Below, in pieces: positions 38,187 through 50,999 of a stretch of DNA of 64,000 nt. The notes under the pieces are model-generated. The model worked only from the letters and a program-made list of their open reading frames with translations. It was not told where the DNA came from and ran no database searches. A program made the translations under genes and the position numbers. Source of the DNA: Brienomyrus brachyistius (taxonomy: Eukaryota > Chordata > Actinopteri > Osteoglossiformes > Mormyridae); contig NC_064535.1 of NCBI RefSeq assembly GCF_023856365.1, positions 12,482,363 through 12,546,362 of the forward strand, given 5' to 3'. Positions within the stretch are counted from its first letter, which is position 1; each line of letters opens with the position of its first letter.

Positions 38187-40767
38187 ATGCGGTTGCAGCA
38201 GGCGCTCTTAAATTCGTTCAAGTTCAGGACGGTGTTTGATTTTGGTGGACGAGATGTCGCCCACTGGTTTCCTGGCCATATGGCCAAGGGTTAGTAACAT
38301 CTTACATCATACTTTGTCCAACGAACTCTTATTCTGGCGAGAAGTTATATCATTAGTGTGATTCTTTCCAGACTCATTTTTAAAGCGGACGGCACCTTAG
38401 AATATATTATGTTGATAAGCATCTGTTTACTTCCAAGTTAGTGCCCGTTAATCTTACAGACAGCTGCCTTAATTCAATCAAATCAAGTTTCCGAAGCACA
38501 TTTGAGCAGTAGTGAATGTTTTCGATTTACATTTACTGACAGGCTCGCGTGAAAATGTGTGATATTGTGTTTTTTTCGCTTAACCATCCTCTTTTTTTAT
38601 AGGACTCAAACAGATGAAAGCCAGTCTGAAAAAAGTGGATTGCATTATAGAAATTCACGACGCCAGAATATCCTTTGATATATAATCGTGCCCTTATCAG
38701 ACAATTAAAATTAAGGTTAGAGCGCTATGGCAGGATTGCTTTGGGAAGTAACCATTGCTTTCTGTAAGCCTTTTCACGTTTTCGGTATACGAAGGAATTA
38801 TTACGTTATTTCAGTATTGTAAATCATTTCCTTATTCAGGTGCTAAATAGAGAAGTCACTGTGTATATAGCATACCATTTGAATGATTTATGGGAAGATT
38901 GGTCTTTTGCTGTTTGGCTCCGGTGATTTTACTGAGGCATTAGAAATGTTTTTTTTTTTAACTGGATAACATACCGTTTTCTGGGAGAAACCCACTCTTC
39001 CAGGAAAGTCTACACATCCGTCCACATCTGTTCGTCCTAAATAAAACCGACCTTGCGGATCCCTTGAGTAAGCAGGTAGTCTGTGTGTTATGATCACTCT
39101 TGTGTACATCTTCGGTTTGCCGATATGACGATGTCACTGATGTGAGATTTTAAGGTTTTGTCTTAAATTGCCCTCTCAGAGAACCCTAACGGGACTTGAG
39201 AAAGAGGGTGTGAAGAACGTCTTGTTCACAAACTGCCTACGTCAGAACGATGAAAGTATTAAAAGGGTGAGCACGCAAATTAAATGAATGCAAAAATAAA
39301 CACACCACCATGACCCACCAGGTGGTGGCGCCATCTTCAACGGGCTTTAATTGCCCCATGTGTTTTGTCTGTCCATATGTGCACATGGATCATTCCATCC
39401 AGATAGTTCCTCTTATGACGGAAATGGTTGGGAATGCTCCCCGGTTTCACAGAGAAGAGGTGAGGTGCTCTTCTTTTTTTTGGTGTTGCCTGTGAAGAGT
39501 TATGTGTAACTTGTGTGTGGACCTGGAACGCTATTTCCAGCACTTTGTCTCATGACTAGCATGAGAGATGCAGCCTGCTTCGGTTTGCCATGTTTGTGGT
39601 TTTCCATTATTGTTCGCAAATCTATTTGCAGGACACTGATTACTGCGTCATGGTAATCGGGGTTCCGAATGTCGGGAAGTCGTCCCTCATCAATGCCCTG
39701 AGAAGAATGTATCTCAAAAAAGGTAGTCTGTTCCCATCCATCCATCTTTCATATCCCCTGTGTGAAGAGAATTCCTACTTCAGTCTGGTCACATCAATGC
39801 CTGTTTGCATCTGTTTGCTGGTCCAAGCACTGAATTGTGTGCCCTTCACTTTTATATTAAAGTGTGCTTTATCTTTTTCTTCATGAAATATTTTTATGCT
39901 CTGGTCTCAGGTGGAGCTTCTAAAGTTGGAGGTGAGCCTGGTATAACTAGGGCAGTTCTAACCAAGATTCAGGTAAAGCCCAGTAGTCTGTGTTGCCCGC
40001 GGTGGCAAATATTTACCACATGGTGGTGCTGCAGACCTCTCACCCATCGTGTCCACAGATCTGTGAAAGACCCCGAGTGTATTTACTGGACACACCTGGA
40101 GTCCTTCCCCCGAGAATCGAGAACGTAGAGACTGGAATGAAGCTGGCTCTGTGTGGTATGTGCGGCTTAAGTTGGTTGTAGTTTCTGTGGTTGATGTTGA
40201 GTTGATACTCATAGCTGTGTCAAGTCGCCACAGTGATTTTGATGCGACCAGAATGAAAACGGTGTACTTGCCCTTCATGAGCTTGGGGGTCTTGTTTGCA
40301 GGGACAATCTTGGATCATTTGGTTGGTGAGGACATCATGGCGGATTACCTGCTGTTTTCGCTGAACAGACTGCAGCAGTTCAGGTGACCATCAGTCTGAC
40401 TCGTGCCCCAAAACGGCAAAACGGTGGTAGGCAGCTCCGCTCATCATGACAGTGTTGCTGTGCGCAGCTACGTGGAGAAGTACAGCCTGGGGGAACCGAG
40501 CGACGACATTCAGGATGTCCTGAGGCGCATCGCTGTGAAGCTGGGCAAGACCAAGAAGGTGAAGGCGCTGACCGGAGTAGGTGAGATGGCTGGGCGGCGG
40601 GGAGAAGGTTGGGATTCGCACGGCACTTACAAGGCCTCACACACGCCTCACGCGTCGTCTGTCTTCCAGGTGACGTGACAGTCTTGGTTCCAAACTACAG
40701 TGCTGCTGCGTATGACTTTATCCGGGCTTTCAGGAAAGGAGAGCTTGGCCAGGTGCTGCTGGACTAA
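38187..40767 (+). CDS. mtg1: Mitochondrial ribosome-associated GTPase 1 (MTG1), 11 coding exons
   Basis: Circularly permuted GTPase acting in the mitochondrial matrix on large-subunit ribosome assembly. Coding exons: 38187-38289, 38603-38667, 38971-39075, 39180-39266, 39403-39459, 39632-39722, 39911-39972, 40059-40155, 40302-40383, 40468-40580 and 40670-40767, total 960 bases (319 residues). The permuted order is visible: G4 NKTD at 80-83 comes before G1 GVPNVGKSS at 149-157, the G2 region GEPGITR at about 177-183, and G3 DTPG at 201-204. The N-terminus [20 protein letters not shown] matches the human protein. The junction between exons 2 and 3 (HDAR|IPFSG) only works with an AT-AC intron. 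All other introns are GT-AG. AATAAA lies at 40855-40860, 88 bases after the stop. Confidence 0.95.
38668..38970 (+). other. U12-type AT-AC intron of mtg1 (intron 2)
   Basis: The intron is 303 bases. It begins ATATCCTTTG, the U12-type AT-AC 5' splice-site consensus, and ends GGATAAC|. The branch-site-like TTTTTTAAC lies at 38954-38962, about 8-10 bases before the AC end, the short spacing expected for the minor spliceosome. No GT-AG pair restores the conserved reading [16 protein letters not shown]. Confidence 0.92.
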
Positions 40768-40854
40768 GGGTGAAGGGGTCAGGGGTCAGAGCTTCCTGGC
40801 CAGCAGGTGGCATCTGTTCAGGCCTACAGTAGCTGTATTGATCTGTAATTTAAT

Positions 40855-40860
40855 AATAAA
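40855..40860 (+). terminator. Poly(A) signal of mtg1
   Basis: AATAAA 88 bases after the stop codon. Confidence 0.7.
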
Positions 40861-40933
40861 TGATGTATGAATGATTTAATGAATTTAGGTTGTGGACTTT
40901 ACTTGTTTGATGTCTCCTGTGTGTGTGTGGATC

Positions 40934-40955
40934 GGGGGGGGGGGGGGGGGGGGGG
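40934..40955. repeat. 22-base G run
   Basis: Uninterrupted G after a short GT repeat, just past the mtg1 3' end. Confidence 0.9.
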
Positions 40956-42451
40956 CATTATCTCTGATGTAATGGAGTGGCTTTGATTTGTACCGAGACG
41001 TTCTGGTCTTCATCTGATGTCTCACAGTAGCTGTTAACAACAGAGCAAGTGGAGCTTCTGTAGAGAGACTGATTCTGGCGTGACCTCATGGGTACCATCT
41101 GTCCACCAGAATGCCGCGTGTCTCATGGGAAATAGTCACAGAAAACTGTTGCCCAGGAAACGCATATGACCCAAAACGCCAGTCTGTGTGTCACTGCTCA
41201 TGGCAGGGAAATTCTGCTCTCTCTCTATAGCCATGCTTCACACCGTGGGAGTGTGCTGTGTAAGACCAAGTGATACCTGCTGTGTTAAGCTTCATCACTT
41301 ACTCTCATGGCCGTCGTCGTCGTTATGAGGCACGAAAGGGGCTCTTTTGATAACAGTGCTCTTTATTTAAACCTGTCAAAAAAAGATCTTTGACATAATG
41401 CACAACTTTGACCTGTATCAAAGGTCCAGTAACGGCGTGTGAAATGTTAAAAAGAATTAGCATCAGGCTAATAGCATCTGTTCAGAACACAGATCAGTGT
41501 TGCAGTGTCAGGTAAGCTGCAGTGTGGAAGTTAGTTGTAAGGCAGCTTCTCAGTAAGAGTCCTGTGAATGTGAGCTATTAAGCTGTATTTAAACGCCCCC
41601 CTAACAAACGCCAAGCACCACACACTCCGAGTGTCAACACTGCTCTGCACATGGTACAATTCACAACTTAACAGTATCTAACATAGTAAAAAGACCTATT
41701 CAATATCCATAAATGCATGTATCTGAACTATAATAAAAAGCATATAAAGATTATATATTTACTTTTGTCTAGTATTTTTTGTAAATAACATGCAATTTCT
41801 AGCACTAGCTCTCTGTCTGTAGACTATGTATCACACGCTACACTGCAATGCCGTCCGGACCTTCGACACAAAGTGTCTGAGGTTGGTCAGCACACCCAGA
41901 GAAGCTATTGTTTGGCCTTGACCTACTTCAACAGGGACATTTCCTATTAAGACATTTAAAAAAGACTAAATGAATCACCCACGCCCATTACAGTATATAG
42001 TGACTGGTCTAGCTGTGATTTTAATAACAGCTTCTTTTCAGACTTTGGGCGAAGATCAAGTGTGTTTCATTCTTTAAGGTGACGCCTTAGTGTGATTGGT
42101 CTTCCCACATCTGCATGTTCCTCTGTGGCTCTAGATCCATCCACTCACGCAATATCCAAACTGTTTACACAACCAAGGTTTGCGGTTTAGCCTACTTTAT
42201 TCTGTCTGTTATTTTAGTTACCTTTCGTTGAATTAAAAATTTGGCAGTGATATCTGTTGTCATGTGTTACATGTATTTACAAGTATACATTGCTTTTGTT
42301 CTTTATAAAGGATTAACTAACATAGTTATGCTAATAATAAAAATTCTAATTCCTATTATTTGTATGTGTACACTTGGCATATGTGAATAGAAATGAAAAT
42401 ACTGATCCCAAGCTGGTGCTTCTTCAGTAAAAGGTGTTTTCCTTGGCAAAA
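40956..42451. other. mtg1-sprn intergenic interval
   Basis: No protein gene seen. It contains the sprn 3' untranslated region (minus strand). TTTATT at 42196-42201 reads AATAAA on the minus strand and is a candidate end for sprn, about 435 bases past its stop. Confidence 0.5.
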
Positions 42452-42593
42452 GGCAAGCCTATTTATCTTACTGCTTATTTCCCATTGGCTGCTAGGCAAG
42501 CCTATTTATCTTACTGCTTACTTCCCATTGGCTGCTAGGCAAGCCTATTTATCTTACTGCTTATTTCCCATTGGCTGCTAGGCAAGCCTATTT
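42452..42593. repeat. 43-bp tandem repeat, 3.3 copies
   Basis: The unit GGCAAGCCTATTTATCTTAC continues TGCTTATTTCCCATTGGCTGCTA. Copies are nearly identical (one T/C change). Each holds ATTGG, an inverted CCAAT box. It lies 41 bases past the sprn stop, so it is probably transcribed in the sprn 3' untranslated region. Confidence 0.95.
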
Positions 42594-42634
42594 CCAATGT
42601 GCACTTTCCATGGGCTGTAGGACAAGCCAGCTTC

Positions 42635-43042
42635 CTAGTGGATAAGAGTGTTGATCGAACAAAACACTGTGACAATCAGTCCAACGGAAGACACAGGCTT
42701 CAGAGAGGCTGATGTTCTGGCGCTGTAGGAGTCGCTGTTGGTCCAGTTGCCATACTGATCGTCACCCGTGAGTGATTCGGAGCTGTCATATGGACGGACC
42801 TGGGACGAGGCATACCAGCCCCCAGCGGCCAGCCCAACCGCCGCACCAGCTGCGGCTGCCCCCGCCACTCTCGCTTGGGACGAGCTATAGCGCCCTGTGA
42901 AGCGGGCCCGAGTTCGTGAACCGCGTGCACTGCCGCGGGCAGCACCCCGTGCTCCTCCTCTCCCTCCTTTGGAGACGACTGTGTCACAGAGGAACGCGGA
43001 CAGCAGGATCAACGTCCAGCAAGTTGCCACAGCTCTATTCAT
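42635..43042 (-). CDS. sprn: Shadow of prion protein, Shadoo (SPRN)
   Basis: GPI-anchored neuronal surface protein of the prion family. It is a single coding exon of 135 residues from the second of two adjacent ATGs; the first (43045) would add one Met. Signal peptide is about 1-24 (MNRAVATCWTLILLSAFLCD...). An Arg/Gly-rich region at 25-48 (KGGRGGARGAARGSARGSR) corresponds to the Shadoo RG repeats. The hydrophobic domain at about 59-75 (VAGAAAAGAAVGLAAGG) matches the conserved prion/Shadoo segment. There is one N-glycosylation site, NWT, at 99-101, and a hydrophobic C-terminal GPI signal at about 116-135. A 3' splice site (TTTCCATAG) ends at 43058, 12 bases before the upstream ATG, so an untranslated upstream exon is expected, as in mammals. 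The position next to mtg1 is the known synteny of SPRN. Confidence 0.95.
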   Translation of the reverse strand: MNRAVATCWTLILLSAFLCDTVVSKGGRGGARGAARGSARGSRTRARFTGRYSSSQARVAGAAAAGAAVGLAAGGWYASSQVRPYDSSESLTGDDQYGNWTNSDSYSARTSASLKPVSSVGLIVTVFCSINTLIH

Positions 43043-44399
43043 CATGGAAGATCTGCTCTATGGAAAAAGACAGGAAGCTTGTCAGTAGGTTTTATTTTTT
43101 TATGCCAAAGTGTGTCCCAAACTGAACATGCCAACCATCTACTCAGCCTGTAGTCATGAAAGCACAGTGGTAAAAGAACAAGTGATGATCAACTAAGGAA
43201 AGCTTTATTTGTGGGTAGAGTGTCAGTGTACTTCCCTTGATTCCAAATATAAAATTAAACATTTGAACTGGAGCATACAATACAGAATACCCTTCTCTGA
43301 CATTTCCAGGAAATAGTAAAACTTCGAAATATATAAAAACATAACCCATTTTTAAGCTTTGATCAATGTGAAAACTCACTGAAGTATGAATTGTCTAATT
43401 AATCAATCAATTTGATTGATTGATGAGGAAGGCAGTAAGTTAAAGAAATATAATCCTACCAATTTCACTGTCCCTCTCACTTAAGTATCGTGAACAGAGG
43501 AATCTGGGCTGGGCCGTTCGCTACATACACACACGGGTCCTGAGGAGAATGCAGCACTCAGGAACTCAGATCACAAGCTCAAATACCTTATCATAAAATG
43601 AAACTAGCGTAAAGAAACGTATTGAGCTTTATAATGCAGGAGACAGAACTCTGCTCTCCACATGAGTGACAAGTGTCTCTCATACTCTGTAACGCATTAC
43701 TGCTGCAAATGCATATGTATTGGCACTATGTCTCTTAAAGAGATACACCCAAATTTGTGGGTTACGTCCTTCTCCCCCTTAAAGTATAATATCCTGATAA
43801 GCATTACTCTGTATTAATGTCGCAAGCCATTGAATTTGCTTATTTATGGAGTGCAATACATTCCCCAGCTCTGTTATTTGAGGACTGACAGCTACATTTA
43901 GCTGACTAAGCCATCTCATAATCTGAGGGGTAAGTGGGAGGTGCCCTGCTCCTATGAGGTCTTCCACTCACAGCAATTTGACCAATCCCTGGCAGAAACT
44001 CTGCACTTTTAATCTCTGGTTCATATTTGCTTCAAAGCAGCATCACTTCTTCAACCCTCAAATCATCCTCCCCTGTTATCCATCACAACCATCACAGCAT
44101 GCATGGACTGAAACAACAGGCTAGAGACCTCTCCTTCATCTCAATATGAATAATGTATCATAGACTCAAGATCCTCATTCATTGGCTGTGATGCATGAGT
44201 CACTGGTCAGCTCCGGTTCCATCTTGTCACTGATTTTTGCAGGTAAAAACCTTCAAAGCAGTAATGTAGGGTCCATTCTCACCCCTCCTCATCTTTCTCT
44301 CTTACCACATAAACCGGAATGTTCTCGCTCGGCTGCTTAAACACTATGTCAACCTCTGACTTCCATCTGTCAGCGATCCTGCGCTTCCTGTTCAGTTGG

Positions 44400-44976
44400 C
44401 GCTTTTCCACTGGCAACAGGAACCTGGCCGTACCCGATCCATACCACAAAGAGAGACTAGTTACAGTGCGGTTACAGTGCGGTTACAGTGCGGTTCCAGC
44501 TCGCTTCGGTTTTCCACTGCAGAAGGGTCAGGTCAGTAAAGGCTTCGGCCAAGTTTGAAGAGCAACAGTGATGTAAAACCAAAGAGACACTTGTTTACAG
44601 ATCACACAGCGTACATCATGATTTAATATGTGCTAATTCTTGCTAGCACGAGTGTGAGAATTGCCGTGTTATTTTAGCATCAAATGAATTTGCATTACGA
44701 ATCCATTCCATTCAGCCATCTATAGTACTACTTTTACTAAGGAATTTTCAAGTTCCAAGTCGCCAGCAATGCATCATATCGACACAGATCACCGGTTCTT
44801 ACTTGTCTCTGTGCTTTTCAACCAATCGGATGGTGATAACCCAACTTGTCACTCTTTCAGCCCTGCTTACTATTCAGCTTGGGTATAGGTCAGGCTGACA
44901 TCATTTACAATGGAAAACCATCTCTTCGTGATTTGGTTCCAGTATGGCCCAGTTCTTAGTGACAGTGGAAAAGCTT
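44400..44976. mobile_element. Non-autonomous DNA element
   Basis: The left end is GCTTTTCCACTGGCAACAGG followed by AACCTGGCCGTAC. The right end, in reverse, is GCTTTTCCACTGTCACTAAG followed by AACTGGGCCATAC. The inside carries a 12-base repeat, GTTACAGTGCGG, about three copies at 44461-44495. No long open frame. Exact borders are approximate. Confidence 0.65.
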
Positions 44977-47840
44977 CGTCTGTCTCCAACATCGACATCT
45001 GCAGATGTGACCTTTGCATGCCATTGTCTCTTATTCATTAATTGTCGTTTCTCTGCACTTGTGGAAGCTAGATGATATGTCTCTGGGTCTCATTTGGAGA
45101 TCCTGAATGTACGTGGAGTTTTGCCCATCTGGACTAATGCTGAAGCAGAGATCCATCAGAAGATGGGGCTGTTTGCCTAAAATCAAAAGAAAAGGAGACG
45201 CACCTGTTGCACCACCATGAGTGCAATTATAGACATGTACAAGTGGCTTGACATATTTTCACCAGTGTTCTTTTCTTTTGTCACTCAGGGTCCCATTAAG
45301 GTCCACAGTCATCACTCTTTCCTCATATTCTTCTAAAGTGTGAGGGAAAACATCGAGAGATGCCATCACCTCATATGTTAGTGTCTATCATAACCTTTTC
45401 CACTGTTAGATGGAAGATAGCAGATGAGCTTGAGACCCTGTGGCATTTTTGTGGAACTGCCACGGCCCAAATAGAGTGGTAAACGCAGTTTTCCGGTGGT
45501 CTGAGGGTTCTACTTTGAGCTGCTAAAAACTTTTCAGCTCTGGAACAGTGAACCATTTCAAGACTGCCCAGGAACTTGGAACTAGGGATTAGATTCCTGA
45601 ACTTCAATATAAAAGTGCCAATTCTGGCCAGTCGAATAAATTCAAGGAACTCTCATCCTAGTAGCTGATCCCTTTTATTCTACATTAAGTGAGAAGGACG
45701 GAGCGAAACAAAAATGAGAAAATGCATGACTAATAGTAGCCTGGATTTTTGCCATCTAATATGTAAATATTTTTTACATTTGAATTTTATGCGAATAATG
45801 AAATTTGACTTCCCAGACTTGTTAGAGTCCCACCATACAATACTACTGTTGTAAATCTTGCATGATCATCTGTTATCAAAAGGGTCCCCATTGGTTAATT
45901 TTACTCAGCTCCTGCCTTGACGGACTTCGGTGTGGATATTCTTCCACCCCCATGCCTCCTCGCCTACTGATCACCACTGCTGTCTTTGGTTCATTCAGTT
46001 ACTGATTTATTTCAGTAAACTAAGCACTGGCTTGTTCTAAGATGACCTGTACACCAAGCTCAGTTCAGCTGTAGTGGAAAAATAGCACAATATGCCCCCC
46101 CTCCCAGTAGTCCTCTTGGAGAACGGCTCTCCAGAGAAACACTGTCAGCTACCTACAGGGTGTAACTACAGCTGCCAGCCGTACTGCCTACACAGAGCCT
46201 TCAGAAAGACGGGTCTGATGGAAGATTTCAGCAGCTTCACACCGCAGACTCGCGGCAGTGAAAAACACGGCCCTCGATTCTACCATACTTCCGCGCGACG
46301 TTTCTTGAGAAACGTTAGCAAAAGAACAATCATGATAATAAAAAGTGTTTCATATATTTGATCTAAGGCTTGGAATCATTAAAGACTACAAAATCCGTCG
46401 TTCACGGCGTAGTCGAAAATTAATTTATGGATGCTTCCTAGAATATAAGGCGAGGAAATGTCAGCGAAAAGGCATTACACCTTTTGCCCGACTGGATACA
46501 CAGTGTCAAAGTAGAAAGCGGAACATTATCAGTAACCTAATGAAGGTCTGAAACAGGTCGCAGAAGGAAAAAAATCTGCCGAAACCCAGAACCTCATAAA
46601 ACACTGCAAATGATGGTTAAATTTTCCCTGATTTAGTTTTAAAAAAATACACTAACATCCCCCAATTTATCGTCATCCCTTATTATAAAAATTATAAAAC
46701 AAGTTAGCAGCGATTTTGGAAAATGTTTAATTCCAAATCGTGTGGAAATATCCGAATTATATCGCGTTTGGTGTCCATTGTGGTTGTAATTTGACTTATA
46801 ATTCAAATATTAAACCTCCAAAGGATACGACAGTATAGTAGTGGTTTGGTAAAAATCGACAATTCCAAAACACCAATGAGATTATTAAACATAAATATAT
46901 ATGTGTAGCCTATACTATCCGACAGATGTATTTTTATTGATTTACTTTAACATAAATGCTGCTACATGTGGAATATGCACATCAGATAAATGCTTAAGCC
47001 GGTCCTTGTGTATTTTGCAGCCAGTTATGTATATTAATAACGAAATCAGCGTATTAGCCTTCGCAGCGTGATTTGCAATACGAAAGGGACGAGTAGCTTG
47101 CTTTTACCATTTCATCGCCATTTCTGCAATATGTTTGAACGGAACACGGATATTATTCAGTCGAATAGCCTCACATTAAACATTTAATATGTCGCATCTA
47201 CTTAGAACGTTATATTAATTCCATAAAGAAAAAAACTCTACCAACCTCGATCGATGGGCCACTTCACTTGTCTTCATTTGCGTCTGGACAATAATTTTGG
47301 AGAGTCCCCTGGGATATCTTAATTGATACACCTGAGCACCCCTAGAAGCTCTGATGTCTTCACCGGCGCACGCACTGGTCGGAAAAAGGGGACACTTCAA
47401 ATGCCGGCGCCACCCCTCGAAACCCAAATCACATGGTTTTACTTGTTTAGCTGCTGATCAGATCAACAAGGTTTTTTGTTTCATTTTATATGTGGCAGCC
47501 CAACAGGATCGTTCTCACGTCTAACCTGAGAGTGCGCCCCTAATATTTCCCAGTACTATATCACACTAGCGCTATCTGTGTTAAGCCAAATACCAATGGT
47601 AACCGGTGATCACTGATTCTGATTACGTGCTTCCGCTGCCCACTTTGCCACTGTGATTCCTGAGGGGCAAAGCCTCATCATCTCTCCGTCTACGTGTCAT
47701 ATTTAGCCTTCACAGCTATTAGAACCCGGCATCCCGCCGCTTCCACGCAGCGTAAACCCGTATCCTCTGCAGTGCTCAAACCCATTCCTTCTGATGTGCG
47801 TATGAATGTAGGTCACCCTCAATAGTCTGCTGTATGTTAC

Positions 47841-47862
47841 TTGGTCTTTTTTTTTTTTTTAC
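47841..47862. repeat. Poly-T tract
   Basis: A run of T, part of AT-rich non-coding DNA upstream of echs1. Confidence 0.6.
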
Positions 47863-48470
47863 CAGGACGCGTTATATAATGGCAGCGACGGGGCACTCAG
47901 CACCTTAAAACAGGTACATTGTAAGACAAGAGAACATGACAAGGATGCTGAGCTCTGCTCAGCGTACAAACTGCTCTTTCTAATCGCACTGCAAAGCTGC
48001 GCGTAGGACCCTGGAAAATGATTCATTGAATATAAGGGTTTGAATGTCCACAGCAGAAGTAGGGACATGCACTGGAGAGTGGCGCCGATATGGGAAAGTT
48101 TCGAAGCCTTTTACTCTTCTGTGGGGTGTAAGCACACACATGGCAGGTCATTCCTATAGACAACAACTTCAAATAAATTGCAAACATTATGGATGCAGTG
48201 ATTCAGGAAGAGAATGAAGCAGCGTGTTTTTAATACGGTGAACTTTGAAGCACCTACAAGGCGGCGACACTAGAGGGCACTGGCCGCAGCGCAACTGAGC
48301 CGCTCCAGTCACCTTCTCTCTCGTTGGTGCGCTGTGAGTGCGAAAGCACGTTCGTGCGTATAACAGAGCCAAACTTGCGCGGGGTCGCACCGGGCTAAAC
48401 TGAATTGGGGATTGGCCTTTCGTACCGAGGCGAGCCGATCCAAGCTCCACTTTATTCTAGCACTGTGAAC

Positions 48471-50800
<2,330 letters not shown>

Positions 50801-50993
50801 GGAAGGAGTCCTGGCTGACCTTCTTTATCCTCAATGGTCCTGAAGTGAAGTCGGAGGTCCGATGTGTACATGCCTTGTGTTTGCACACAAGTACTAATGT
50901 GTTTCTCTGTCGAGTCCTTCAGCTTTGCTGTGTGGAATATAGGCAGAATTGTAATCTGTGCATAATTGACTTTTGTTTTATTGGTAGTTGGAA

Positions 50994-50999
50994 AATAAA
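50994..50999 (+). terminator. Poly(A) signal of echs1
   Basis: AATAAA about 195 bases after the echs1 stop. Confidence 0.65.

Larger units (their letters stand above)
43058..48470. other. Long sprn-echs1 intergenic interval
   Basis: About 5.4 kb separating divergent sprn (minus) and echs1 (plus). It should contain the sprn upstream exon and promoter, which I could not locate. It includes a 19-base palindrome at 43402-43420, a transposon-like element at 44400-44976 and another repeat-like block at 45395-45655. Small open frames at 43779-43967 (minus) and 46092-46361 (plus) are unassigned. The 48.2-48.5 kb end is CpG-richer, consistent with the echs1 promoter. Confidence 0.5.

Noticed and set aside
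38668..38700. Apparent frameshift/stop in mtg1 after HDAR
   Set aside because: Explained fully by the AT-AC intron; no gene damage is needed.
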